Assembly (NCBI GenBank): GCA_030673645.1
Contig: DAOVIO010000188.1
Span: 1-7,298 of the forward strand
Reading direction: 5' to 3'
Origin: JAGLSB01 sp023135955
Lineage (GTDB): Bacteria > Bacteroidota > Bacteroidia > Bacteroidales > GCA-2748055
Length of the DNA stretch: 7,298 nucleotides
Shown here: piece after piece, positions 1-5,498 of the stretch
Numbering within the stretch: position 1 is the stretch's first letter
How the letters are laid out: every line of letters begins with the position of its first letter
The notes under the pieces: model-generated
The model's input: the letters and a program-made list of their open reading frames with translations, nothing else
Told to the model about the DNA's origin: nothing
Database searches by the model: none
Position numbers and translations under genes: made by a program

Positions 1-1188
1 ATTTTTTCTGACTTTCCTGACAGCCCCGGCAATAAGTTCAATTTGTCGGCTATCAGCAAGCAATACATTTTGTTCGAAGAATATTACATCCCGGCAGGCG
101 TGTTCTGCAACCGGACAAGCGTTATTTCTCATGGAAAGGTTTGTTTCACTTTTATACAAAGGCTGTTGATAGAGTGCCATTGGATAAAATGAAGAAGCTA
201 AAACCCCCTCTTTGTTAAGCGCTGCAAGAAACTGGCTCCTCTGCACATTTTCAAAATTCTCGCTTTTAAAACGAATAAGAAACAGATGATGAGCGTGACG
301 GTCACAATATGGCTGCCAGCCAAAGGTTTCTATTCCTTCAATGTCATCTAATAGCGAATAAAGTTTTTTAACATTTACAGTTCGTTTTTCTATTTGTTCC
401 TCTAGTCGTTCAAGCTGAGCAAGTGCTATTGCAGCCTGAATTTCAGTATAACAAGCGTTCCATCCAAAGCGGTAGTGAATATGACCTGAATATTTTTCAC
501 GGATGCCACGGCCAAATTTGCCCAGACTGTAGTGGATAAGATCTATCAGTTCCTTTTTATCACTAAGAATCATTCCCCCCTCACCGCTTTGCAAATTTTT
601 TGACTGTTGAAAGCTGAAAGATGCCGCATCGGCAAGAGAGCCAACCTTACGGCCTTTGTATATAGCTCCGTGTGCCTGTGCTGCATCCTCCAGAACCTTA
701 ATATCATGTTTTCCTGCTATCTCTAAAAGGGGATCCATGTCACAGGGATGACCTCCAATGTGTACAGGAATTATTGCTTTTGTCCTGTCGGTAATGGCAT
801 CAGCAACTTTTATACTGTCTATATTCAATGTTTTTGGATCAATATCCACATAAACAACTGTAGCTCCCACATTATGAACGGCTGTTGCTGTTGCCATAAA
901 TGTTGCTGCAGGGATAATGACCTCATCGCCCGGCCCTATTCCCCAGGCTACAAGGCAAAGTTCCATTGAAACTGTGCCATTGGCCACTGCTGCGCCATAT
1001 TTTGTATCGCAGTATGTTGCAAACTTCTCATTAAATTCTGTAATCTTTGGACCCAAACCGGTCCCTCCCCAGATATCACTGGAAAGAACTTCATCTATTA
1101 ACTCCCGCTCTCTTTCTCCGGCATATGGCCATCCGGGCCACTTTTCTGTTATTATCGGTTCTCCTCCGAAAATTGCCAACTCATTCAT
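1..1188 (-). CDS. DegT/DnrJ/EryC1/StrS family PLP-dependent aminotransferase (3' end cut by window edge)
   Basis: The frame is open for 396 codons from ATG at 1188 to base 1 with no stop. Family members are usually about 370-440 residues, so little is missing. These cytosolic fold-type I enzymes transfer an amino group, usually from Glu or Gln, to a keto sugar or cyclitol. Visible marks: an N-terminal GGEP...WPGWP block (residues 8-21) as in the AHBA-synthase/StsC-like branch; the LEDAAQAHG block (166-174), with D168 and Q171 in the positions that hold the PLP ring; and SFQQSKNL...GEGGM (191-206), with K197 as the Schiff-base lysine. All key residues are present, so it should be active. GGAG directly abuts the ATG, too close for a good ribosome site, but the protein starts as the family does. 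No other amino-sugar gene is in view, so the substrate is unknown. Nothing lies between it and higB (opposite strand) except the intergenic stretch described separately. Confidence 0.94.
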   Translation of the reverse strand, partial: MNELAIFGGEPIITEKWPGWPYAGERERELIDEVLSSDIWGGTGLGPKITEFNEKFATYCDTKYGAAVANGTVSMELCLVAWGIGPGDEVIIPAATFMATATAVHNVGATVVYVDIDPKTLNIDSIKVADAITDRTKAIIPVHIGGHPCDMDPLLEIAGKHDIKVLEDAAQAHGAIYKGRKVGSLADAASFSFQQSKNLQSGEGGMILSDKKELIDLIHYSLGKFGRGIREKYSGHIHYRFGWNACYTEIQAAIALAQLERLEEQIEKRTVNVKKLYSLLDDIEGIETFGWQPYCDRHAHHLFLIRFKSENFENVQRSQFLAALNKEGVLASSFYPMALYQQPLYKSETNLSMRNNACPVAEHACRDVIFFEQNVLLADSRQIELIAGAVRKVRKN

Positions 1189-1237
1189 CTCCAAGCACCT
1201 GATATTAAAATATTAAACAATAGTTCTTCTCAATTCT

Positions 1238-1423
1238 TTAAATTGGTTTATCACAGATTAAAAAATATCTGATTGCACCTGAAAGTAGTGTAATTATCAG
1301 ACATAAGAAGAATCCGCACAGAAAAATTTAATTAAACAGGTATAATTTTGGCAGAGCAAATGGTACATAAAGGAGAGTTGTAATTAGTTTTCCGGTATTA
1401 ACATCCACAATGTTGCCAACCAT
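1238..1423 (-). pseudogene. Possible remnant of a small hydrophobic protein, interrupted by one in-frame TAA
   Basis: From ATG at 1423 (inside the left inverted repeat) a frame runs 31 codons, meets TAA at 1328-1330, then continues in the same frame for 29 codons to TAA at 1238-1240. The first half begins MVGNIVDVNTGK and then turns hydrophobic (LITTLLYVPFALPKLYLF). The second half contains a membrane-like run (LCGFFLCLIITLLSGA). I recognise no family. T-rich DNA easily yields hydrophobic frames, so this may be chance; it is recorded because two hydrophobic segments lie in one frame split by a single stop. Confidence 0.2.
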
Positions 1424-1425
1424 AC
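1411..1425. repeat. Left arm of inverted repeat bracketing higBA
   Basis: The sequence TGTTGCCAACCATAC is the reverse complement, at 14 of 15 positions, of the copy at 2182-2196. The core GTTGSCAAC is itself nearly palindromic. It lies 50 bp before the higB -7 box and outside the coding region, so the two arms enclose promoter, toxin and antitoxin exactly. Confidence 0.6.
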
Positions 1426-1474
1426 TTTAAGATTACACGATCATAATAAAGTTCCCAAATTGCGAATTATTTAC

Positions 1475-1482
1475 TACCTTTG
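1475..1482 (+). promoter_or_regulatory. Bacteroidota-type -7 box (TACCTTTG) of the higBA promoter
   Basis: TACCTTTG matches the Bacteroidota sigma-ABfr -7 consensus TAnnTTTG at every fixed position. It ends 18 bases before the higB ATG, so transcription would start about 10 bases upstream of the ATG and leave a very short leader without a Shine-Dalgarno site. The -33 element is weak: only GTT at 1451-1453 is at about the right spacing, while a better TTG at 1460-1462 is too close. Weak -33 elements would suit a promoter controlled by HigA autorepression, which is inference. Confidence 0.55.
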
Positions 1483-1500
1483 CATATAGAAATACTGTAG

Positions 1501-1797
1501 ATGAAAAGGATTTTTGCGAAGAGTACATTAAGAGAGTATTGGGAAAAACATTCGGACTCAGAGCAGTATCTAAAAACCTGGTATGATACAACAATGAGTT
1601 CAGATTGGAAAACGCCAAATGACATCAAACAAACCTACGCAAATGCAAGTATTTTAAAGGATGGACGGATTGTTTTTAATATTAAAGGTAATTCGTATAG
1701 ACTGATAGTTAAATTCAACTTTGAGAAACAATGGGCATTTATACGATTTATTGGAACACATACGGAGTATAATAAAATTGACGCAAATACAATTTAA
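1501..1797 (+). CDS. higB: HigB-type mRNA interferase toxin of a type II toxin-antitoxin pair
   Basis: This 98-residue protein has the length and motifs of the HigB_toxin family (RelE/ParE-like fold), whose members cleave mRNA, generally on the ribosome, when not bound by HigA. Visible family marks: WKTPNDIK (36-43), the A..LKDGRIVFNIKGN.YRL core (48-68) and the C-terminal FIGTHTEY signature (83-90). R56, R67 and R82 are basic residues at positions that are usually conserved. The family normally reads EYDK after GTH; here it is EYNK (N91), a mild change that need not inactivate it. Toxin comes before antitoxin, as is typical of hig loci, with 10 bases between the genes, so they form one operon. 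It is complete and looks functional. Confidence 0.93.
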   Translation: MKRIFAKSTLREYWEKHSDSEQYLKTWYDTTMSSDWKTPNDIKQTYANASILKDGRIVFNIKGNSYRLIVKFNFEKQWAFIRFIGTHTEYNKIDANTI

Positions 1798-1807
1798 AAT
1801 TGGTGAC

Positions 1808-2176
1808 ATGGATATAAAACCAATAAAAACAGATTTAGATTATCAAATAACCTTAAGCAGACTTGAGGAAATATTTGATGCGCCGATTGGGACACCTGAA
1901 AGTGATGAAGCTGATATACTTGGCTTAATGATTGATGAATATGAGAAAAAGCATTACCCGATTGATGCCCCGGATCCGATTGAAGCTATTAAGATTCGAA
2001 TGGAGGAAATGCAATTGAAGCAAGTTGATTTGGTTCCGGAGATTGGTGGAAAGAGTAGAGTTTCTGAGATTCTTAATCGTAAACGTAAATTGACTGTTGA
2101 TATGATTCGAAAATTAGCGGCTAAATTGAATTTATCAGCAGGATTATTAGTTAAAGATTATCAACTGGAACGATGA
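1808..2176 (+). CDS. higA: HigA-type helix-turn-helix antitoxin
   Basis: This 122-residue partner of the HigB toxin should bind and neutralise HigB and repress the higBA promoter. The N-terminal half (about 1-55) is acidic and helical (LSRLEEIFDAP, ESDEADILGLMIDEYEKKHYP), as in the Bacteroidota-type HigA. The C-terminal half (about 57-113) is an XRE-like DNA-binding domain with the recognition-helix block SRVSEILN at 83-90, followed by LTVDMIRKLAAKLN. The ATG at 1808 was chosen because it follows the higB stop by 10 bases and gives the normal family length; an in-frame ATG at 1721 would overlap higB and add 29 residues that are only higB read in another frame. The stop is 5 bases before the right arm of the bracketing repeat. 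Confidence 0.92.
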   Translation: MDIKPIKTDLDYQITLSRLEEIFDAPIGTPESDEADILGLMIDEYEKKHYPIDAPDPIEAIKIRMEEMQLKQVDLVPEIGGKSRVSEILNRKRKLTVDMIRKLAAKLNLSAGLLVKDYQLER

Positions 2177-2181
2177 GAATT

Positions 2182-2196
2182 GTACGGTTGGCAACA
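2182..2196. repeat. Right arm of inverted repeat bracketing higBA
   Basis: GTACGGTTGGCAACA pairs with the left arm at 1411-1425 in inverted orientation (one mismatch, at the fourth base). It starts 5 bases after the higA stop and ends 4 bases before the truncated reading frame at 2201-2296, so the border of the toxin-antitoxin unit and the break point of that gene fragment almost coincide. Confidence 0.6.
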
Positions 2197-2200
2197 CGCG

Positions 2201-2296
2201 TTATAGTGCATATCCTGCAGGATACACACCATAAATGACTTTGCGTCTTTTTAATTCCTGCCAGAATCGGGATAGTCTGTTTGGGCTACTGTGCAT
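2201..2296 (-). pseudogene. N-terminal fragment of a protein with the FWQELKRRKV juxtamembrane motif
   Basis: On the minus strand, ATG at 2296 opens a 31-codon frame ending in TAA at 2201-2203. It reads RLSRFWQELKRRKVIY and then VYPAGYAL. In Bacteroidota, RLSxFWQELKRRKV followed by a VYAAxA-type membrane segment is, from memory, the usual beginning of several-hundred-residue TPR or adenylate-cyclase-like membrane proteins. Here the frame stops where the membrane helix should begin, and nothing downstream continues it. This looks like the 5' stub of a lost gene. A 14-bp perfect palindrome (TATCCTGCAGGATA, 2211-2224) lies inside the last codons. The motif match is by eye and from memory, hence moderate confidence. 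Confidence 0.5.
2211..2224. repeat. 14-bp perfect palindrome
   Basis: TATCCTGCAGGATA is identical to its reverse complement. GTG and CAC three bases further out also pair if two unpaired bases are allowed on each side. It sits just outside the right repeat arm of the higBA unit, inside the truncated frame at 2201-2296. It could be a protein-binding site or a chance result of the coding remnant. Confidence 0.4.
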
Positions 2297-2336
2297 TTGG
2301 GTGAGGTTAGTTTCTGCAAGTTACTTCTATATTGTA

Positions 2337-3122
2337 TTATTTATTGAAAATATATTTTATTCCTGCAGCAAAAGAGGCTGGATAAGTATTTTCGTAATTA
2401 CTATTTGCGTATTCTAATGATTCAAACTGTAACCATGGATATTGTGCTTCGTTAATCATGTTGATTAATTTGGTGCATTCGTCATAGTTATTACTTGTTG
2501 AAAAGGAAAAATGAAGTTTTTTATTTAGCTTATTTTTCGGGAAATCATCTTTTTCAATCATGTGCATAACAGCTGAATTGAAACTGCCAGGGGAGTCTGT
2601 AGCAATAAAATTATCAAATACAGAGGTTTCTGAATTTTCAAGAAAAAGAGTCATAAGTACTATGCCTGCTTCACTACCTTTTCCAATAAATGTTCTAGAA
2701 GTATTATTTGTGTATTTACCGTCAACATAAGAAGTCATATTTTTAAAAACATCATAGTATTCTTGAAATGCCTGTGGTTTAGCATCAATATCAGGATGTT
2801 CTTCTAAAGTGACAACCAATGCATCAAAACCTTGGATCTGTTGCACACCATCAATTACTTTTTCAAATTCATCAGTAGCAAGTTTAAATTGCTGTTCTGT
2901 AAAATCTATTAAATATATTGCAGGTATATTTCTATTTGTTTCATGTGAGGCAGGCAAAAATATTTTTCCTTTTGTAGTCGTTCCATTTGATGAAAATGTA
3001 AAAGTTTCTATTTTTGATGAAGTTGTAGTTTCGATAGGGTCTATTATAACATTTCCATCACCATCACTTGAAAATGAAACAATTCCAAATATCAATATTA
3101 TAAACCCAAGTAAAAATTTCAT
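2337..3122 (-). CDS. Exported esterase-fold protein, probable catalytically dead homologue
   Basis: This 261-residue protein has a hydrophobic N-terminus (residues 2-18) that fits a Sec signal peptide or anchor; there is no lipobox cysteine. The rest follows the plan of the putative esterase (enterochelin esterase/IroE-like) alpha/beta-hydrolase family: an early IPAIYLIDF strand (66-74), GFDALVVTL (98-106), the nucleophile-elbow region RTFIGKGSEAGIVLM (143-157), an FDNFIATDSPGSF block (169-181) and a C-terminal AAGIKYIF (252-259). The family normally reads FIGHSxGG at the elbow. Ungapped alignment puts glycine at the nucleophile position, with S150 one residue late. The C-terminal His of the family (xxHxSxPxxS..GL) is replaced around YENTYPASF (243-251). 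It is therefore probably a binding protein or pseudoenzyme. It is the last gene of a minus-strand run after the DUF6090 gene and its broken paralogue, with no Shine-Dalgarno site. Confidence 0.7.
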   Translation of the reverse strand: MKFLLGFIILIFGIVSFSSDGDGNVIIDPIETTTSSKIETFTFSSNGTTTKGKIFLPASHETNRNIPAIYLIDFTEQQFKLATDEFEKVIDGVQQIQGFDALVVTLEEHPDIDAKPQAFQEYYDVFKNMTSYVDGKYTNNTSRTFIGKGSEAGIVLMTLFLENSETSVFDNFIATDSPGSFNSAVMHMIEKDDFPKNKLNKKLHFSFSTSNNYDECTKLINMINEAQYPWLQFESLEYANSNYENTYPASFAAGIKYIFNK

Positions 3123-3138
3123 TTTTCAGATAATAGTT

Positions 3139-3301
3139 TTATAACCTTTGGAGCTTCCTTTCCTCATTCCAATTATTACTCTGAATCGCTATAAGAATAA
3201 CAATCACCACCAATACAATCTCACCAATTGCAGATATCATATTTTAAAGGTCTGTTATCATCTGCCATTTCCTTGCATGTTTTTCTAAAGAACTTAAACA
3301 T
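3139..3301 (-). pseudogene. Frameshifted and truncated DUF6090 paralogue
   Basis: ATG at 3301 opens MFKFFRK...ADDNRPLKY and then runs into a stop. In the next frame the sequence continues AIGEIVLVVIVILIAIQ and NNWNEERKLQRL before TAA at 3139-3141. Joined, these are the N-terminal cytosolic segment, the single membrane helix and the NNWNE motif of a DUF6090 protein, as in the intact neighbour (YAVGEVVLVVFGILIALQ, DNWNE). The break falls between KY and the residues before AIGE and fits loss of two bases near 3238-3240. Past the TAA the frame still reads NYYLKN, like the neighbour's QQYLLAL, until the esterase-like gene begins at 3122; the remaining ~200 residues of the family are gone. It starts 3 bases after the intact gene's stop, so it is a decayed tandem copy. 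Confidence 0.75.
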
Positions 3302-3304
3302 TGG

Positions 3305-4066
3305 TTAGTTTTCTTTTATTTCATTATCAATTAGCAACAATATTCTATCTATTTCCTCATCCAATTTGGCATAAGTCCCTTCATTGAGAAATCGGGCTGT
3401 CAAAATAAAAGCAACCACTCGATTGTCATATTCTTCAGATTTCAATAATTGAAGATTCCCTCGCTTAAATTTGGTCTGTTTAATATTGTATTGTTCTCCC
3501 CAAACAAAAGTCATCTTTCTTATATTTCCTTTTTTCCTGGTCATTTCTACAATTTGAATTCTTAATGTTTCGTGGGTTTTCTCTTGCCATTTCGCCCTAT
3601 CTAAAATCCCACTCCATGATGATAATGCAAATTTCAATTCATTATTATTGAATATCCCAAGTTTACCGGAGCTAATTATTTCATCTAATACACCTTGATT
3701 AGGGTTGTAATGGACTTCAGATGAAAATGAACTTATAGCTAAATTTTCAAACTCTTTTTCAGTTATTTCAGGATTTTCAGGTCCCGCATGATCAGAAATT
3801 TTCAAAGCATAATCTGTATTCTTTTCATTGAGGTTCATTACACTTACTAATTCATTCTTGTTAAATTTGAATTCTTCCTTTAGAGCCAGTAAATATTGTT
3901 GTTCAATATTTCTTATTTTTTGATTTTCATTCCAATTGTCTATCTGAAGTGCAATTAAAATACCAAAAACAACAAGCACAACTTCACCTACAGCGTATAT
4001 AAGATATATACTGGTTTTGTTTTCGTTGATCAGATCTAGCCTAATTCTTCTTAAGAAATTTATCAT
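3305..4066 (-). CDS. DUF6090-type single-pass membrane protein
   Basis: This 253-residue protein of unknown function has the layout of the DUF6090 family found across Bacteroidota: a short basic N-terminus (MINFLRRIR), one membrane helix at about 21-42 (GEVVLVVFGILIALQ), the DNWNE motif directly after it (43-47), then a largely helical, charged region of about 200 residues, probably coiled-coil in part (IRNIEQQYLLALKEEFKFNKNEL). Basic residues before the helix suggest N-terminus inside and bulk outside by the positive-inside rule, which is inference. The length is normal for the family. It is probably the first gene of a minus-strand run with the broken paralogue (3 bases downstream) and the esterase-like gene. 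No Shine-Dalgarno site precedes the ATG and I find no exact TAnnTTTG box in the 223 bp upstream. Confidence 0.82.
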   Translation of the reverse strand: MINFLRRIRLDLINENKTSIYLIYAVGEVVLVVFGILIALQIDNWNENQKIRNIEQQYLLALKEEFKFNKNELVSVMNLNEKNTDYALKISDHAGPENPEITEKEFENLAISSFSSEVHYNPNQGVLDEIISSGKLGIFNNNELKFALSSWSGILDRAKWQEKTHETLRIQIVEMTRKKGNIRKMTFVWGEQYNIKQTKFKRGNLQLLKSEEYDNRVVAFILTARFLNEGTYAKLDEEIDRILLLIDNEIKEN

Positions 4067-4289
4067 AGGTTCATTTGTTGGTTATAATGAAGGCTAACAA
4101 TGTAATAAATATCACCTTCGGTTGCCTGACAGCTTTTAAAATCGAACTAATCGTAACATTGTTCTATCCATAAGAGTAAACTCGTTAGGCATTACCCTTA
4201 ATAAATCTACAACCCGGTCGATCGAACACTTCCGGGTTTACAACAAATACTGTAGCAGGCAATATAGAGCGAAAGAACAACACTGTCCA
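4067..4289. other. Intergenic stretch between the aldo/keto reductase and the DUF6090 gene
   Basis: These 223 bp lie downstream of the reductase and upstream of the DUF6090 gene, both on the minus strand. They contain the stem-loop at 4211-4238 and an 8-bp inverted pair, AACAATGT (4096-4103) and ACATTGTT (4156-4163), with 52 bases between. No gene is supported. Confidence 0.55.
4211..4238 (-). terminator. Stem-loop after the aldo/keto reductase, possible terminator
   Basis: AACCCGG (4211-4217) and CCGGGTT (4232-4238) form a perfect 7-bp stem around a 14-base loop, about 50 bases past the stop of the reductase on its own strand. The minus-strand sequence after the stem (GTAGATTTATT) has only a weak T-run. 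The loop includes the palindrome TCGATCGA (4218-4225), so a protein-binding site is an alternative. Confidence 0.35.
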
Positions 4290-5270
4290 TTATTTGCCCT
4301 CACTTTCTACTGTTTCAACCGGTGGATAGATTTCATTAAGCTTATTCATCACCTCATCCGGAATTTCAATTTCAGCCGCTTTCAGATTATCTTCAGCCTG
4401 GGAAAGAGTGGTTGCACCTGTAATTACGCTGGTAACTGCAGGATTCTTAAGGCACCAGGCAATGGATAATTGTGCAGCAGTAATCCCAATTTCTGAAGCA
4501 ATTTTCACCAATTCCTGTCCTTTTCTTTTATTCTCTTCCGTCCAGTACAGGTTTTTAATTATGGAATTGATATCATCATCGGCAGCACGTGTTCCTTCCG
4601 GAGCTTCTTCTCCGGGTTTATATTTTCCGGTTAACATGCCATGAGCCAGGGAAGAAAAAACCACATTCCCGATCCCTTCTGCCTCAGTGGTCGGGAATAA
4701 ATTTCTCTCCGGAAACCTGTAAAGTAAATTGTATCTTGGTTCGCTGACAGTTATTGGTCTTGCCCCAATTTCAGCTGCCACCCTGTTAGCTCGTGTAATC
4801 AAATGGGCAGGCCATTCACTAATGCCCCAGTATAATATTTTGCCCTGGCGTATAAGATCTTCCATCGCCCTGATGGTTTCTTCCAACGGGGTATCCGGAT
4901 CGGGACGATGGCACATGAACAGATCTAAATAATCTGTACGTAATCGTTTTATGCTCTTATGACAGGACTCAAAAATATGTTTGGCAGATAGGCCCCGATC
5001 ATTGATATCATCGGACATTGGAGCCCAGCATTTAGATAAAATAAATAATTTATGTCGAGGTAAACCGGATAAACATTCTCCCAGGGCTTGTTCAGCCTCC
5101 CCGTTATTATAAGCATCTGCTGTATCAAAGAAATTCACACCACCCTCATAATATTTACTGATTGTATCCTGAGTGGTCTTTTTATCATTCTTGTAACCAA
5201 TGGTTAGATAGCTGCCTAGACCAATGACACTAAGTTTAACTCCCCATTTACCAATTTTCCGATATTCCAT
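4290..5270 (-). CDS. Aldo/keto reductase (Kv-beta/YghZ-like)
   Basis: This complete 326-residue cytosolic NAD(P)H-dependent oxidoreductase has the TIM-barrel motif series of the family: IGLGSYLTIG (16-25), FFDTADAYNNGEAE (47-60), LFILSKCW (75-82), DYLDLFMCHRPD (113-124), YWGISEW (147-153), YNLLYR (180-185) and the C-terminal cofactor site SVITGATTLSQAEDNL (281-296). The catalytic tetrad is D49, Y54, K80 and H121. The family usually has Gln three residues before the nicotinamide-stacking Tyr; here that position is E177 (SEPRY). The ribosome site AGAGAGG lies three bases before the ATG, one of the few clear Shine-Dalgarno sequences in the window. The best-known relatives reduce methylglyoxal, glyceraldehyde 3-phosphate or other small aldehydes; the substrate here is not readable. 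It is divergent from the FAH-family gene across 228 bp. Confidence 0.95.
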   Translation of the reverse strand: MEYRKIGKWGVKLSVIGLGSYLTIGYKNDKKTTQDTISKYYEGGVNFFDTADAYNNGEAEQALGECLSGLPRHKLFILSKCWAPMSDDINDRGLSAKHIFESCHKSIKRLRTDYLDLFMCHRPDPDTPLEETIRAMEDLIRQGKILYWGISEWPAHLITRANRVAAEIGARPITVSEPRYNLLYRFPERNLFPTTEAEGIGNVVFSSLAHGMLTGKYKPGEEAPEGTRAADDDINSIIKNLYWTEENKRKGQELVKIASEIGITAAQLSIAWCLKNPAVTSVITGATTLSQAEDNLKAAEIEIPDEVMNKLNEIYPPVETVESEGK

Positions 5271-5329
5271 TTTCCTCTCTTTTTGTTTTGGGTTAGACTT
5301 TTAAAATTACAACTTTGGGAGAATATCAA

Positions 5330-5337
5330 TACCTTTG
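5330..5337 (+). promoter_or_regulatory. Possible -7 box (TACCTTTG) for the FAH-family gene
   Basis: This is the same octamer as the higBA -7 box, on the strand of the downstream gene. TTTG at 5314-5317 lies only 12 bases upstream, instead of the usual ~19-21, and the leader would be about 155 bases, so this is a weak candidate. Confidence 0.25.
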
Positions 5338-5433
5338 AGGGAAATAATTTCATTACCGGAGAAATACACTGGTAAACAAGCAAAAGAGGTGAGTCCGGCA
5401 GGATCTTTGATTTCCCTGGGTTCACTCATTATT

Positions 5434-5451
5434 TTACTAAGAGTAGTAAAG
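5434..5451. promoter_or_regulatory. Short perfect dyad in the divergent intergenic region
   Basis: TTTACTA (5434-5440) and TAGTAAA (5445-5451) are perfect inverted repeats separated by AGAG. The dyad sits 47 bp before the FAH-family start and about 160 bp before the reductase start. A transcription-factor site serving one or both divergent genes is plausible; nothing in the window identifies the regulator. Confidence 0.3.
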
Positions 5452-5498
5452 GGAAGGAACCGCTCTACCTGGAAAATCTAATTTAAAATACAAAAATT

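Larger units (their letters stand above)
1189..1500. other. Intergenic stretch between the divergent aminotransferase and higB
   Basis: This is 312 bp of AT-rich DNA between two divergent genes. The right end holds the higB promoter (1475-1482) and one arm of the inverted repeat that brackets higBA (1411-1425). On the minus strand, 1238-1423 is a 62-codon frame broken by one TAA, described separately as a doubtful remnant. A short inverted pair ACTTTA (1424-1429) / TAAAGT (1447-1452) upstream of the promoter might be part of a HigA operator, but it is too short to insist on. I found no convincing promoter box for the aminotransferase. Confidence 0.6.

Noticed and set aside
917..1216. Plus-strand open frame of about 100 codons
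   Set aside because: It lies antisense to the aminotransferase, whose motifs are unmistakable in the other strand's frame.
1721..1807. Upstream in-frame extension of higA
   Set aside because: The extra 29 residues are higB read in another frame; the ATG at 1808 gives normal antitoxin length and operon spacing.
2235..2417. Plus-strand 60-codon frame after higA
   Set aside because: It has no family resemblance and overlaps both the minus-strand FWQELKRRKV stub and the esterase-like gene's end.
2809..3144. Plus-strand 111-codon frame
   Set aside because: It is antisense to the esterase-like gene's signal peptide and conserved strands.
4092..4192. Possible integron attC site (GGCTAAC ... GTTAGGC)
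   Set aside because: GTTAGGC fits the R' core, but GGCTAAC does not fit RYYYAAC, the inner L-box pairs are absent and no integrase is in view.
4138..4245. Minus-strand ~33-codon frame in the intergenic region (ends MLRLVRF)
   Set aside because: It has no recognisable family, no ribosome site, and overlaps the stem-loop; chance is the simplest explanation.
5216..5425. Minus-strand 69-codon frame
   Set aside because: It overlaps the start of the aldo/keto reductase in another frame and looks unlike any protein family.
5353..5430. Minus-strand 25-codon frame beginning MSEPREIKDP just downstream of the dyad
   Set aside because: At first it seemed a 40-residue small protein, but the correct reading stops after 25 codons and has no coding character.
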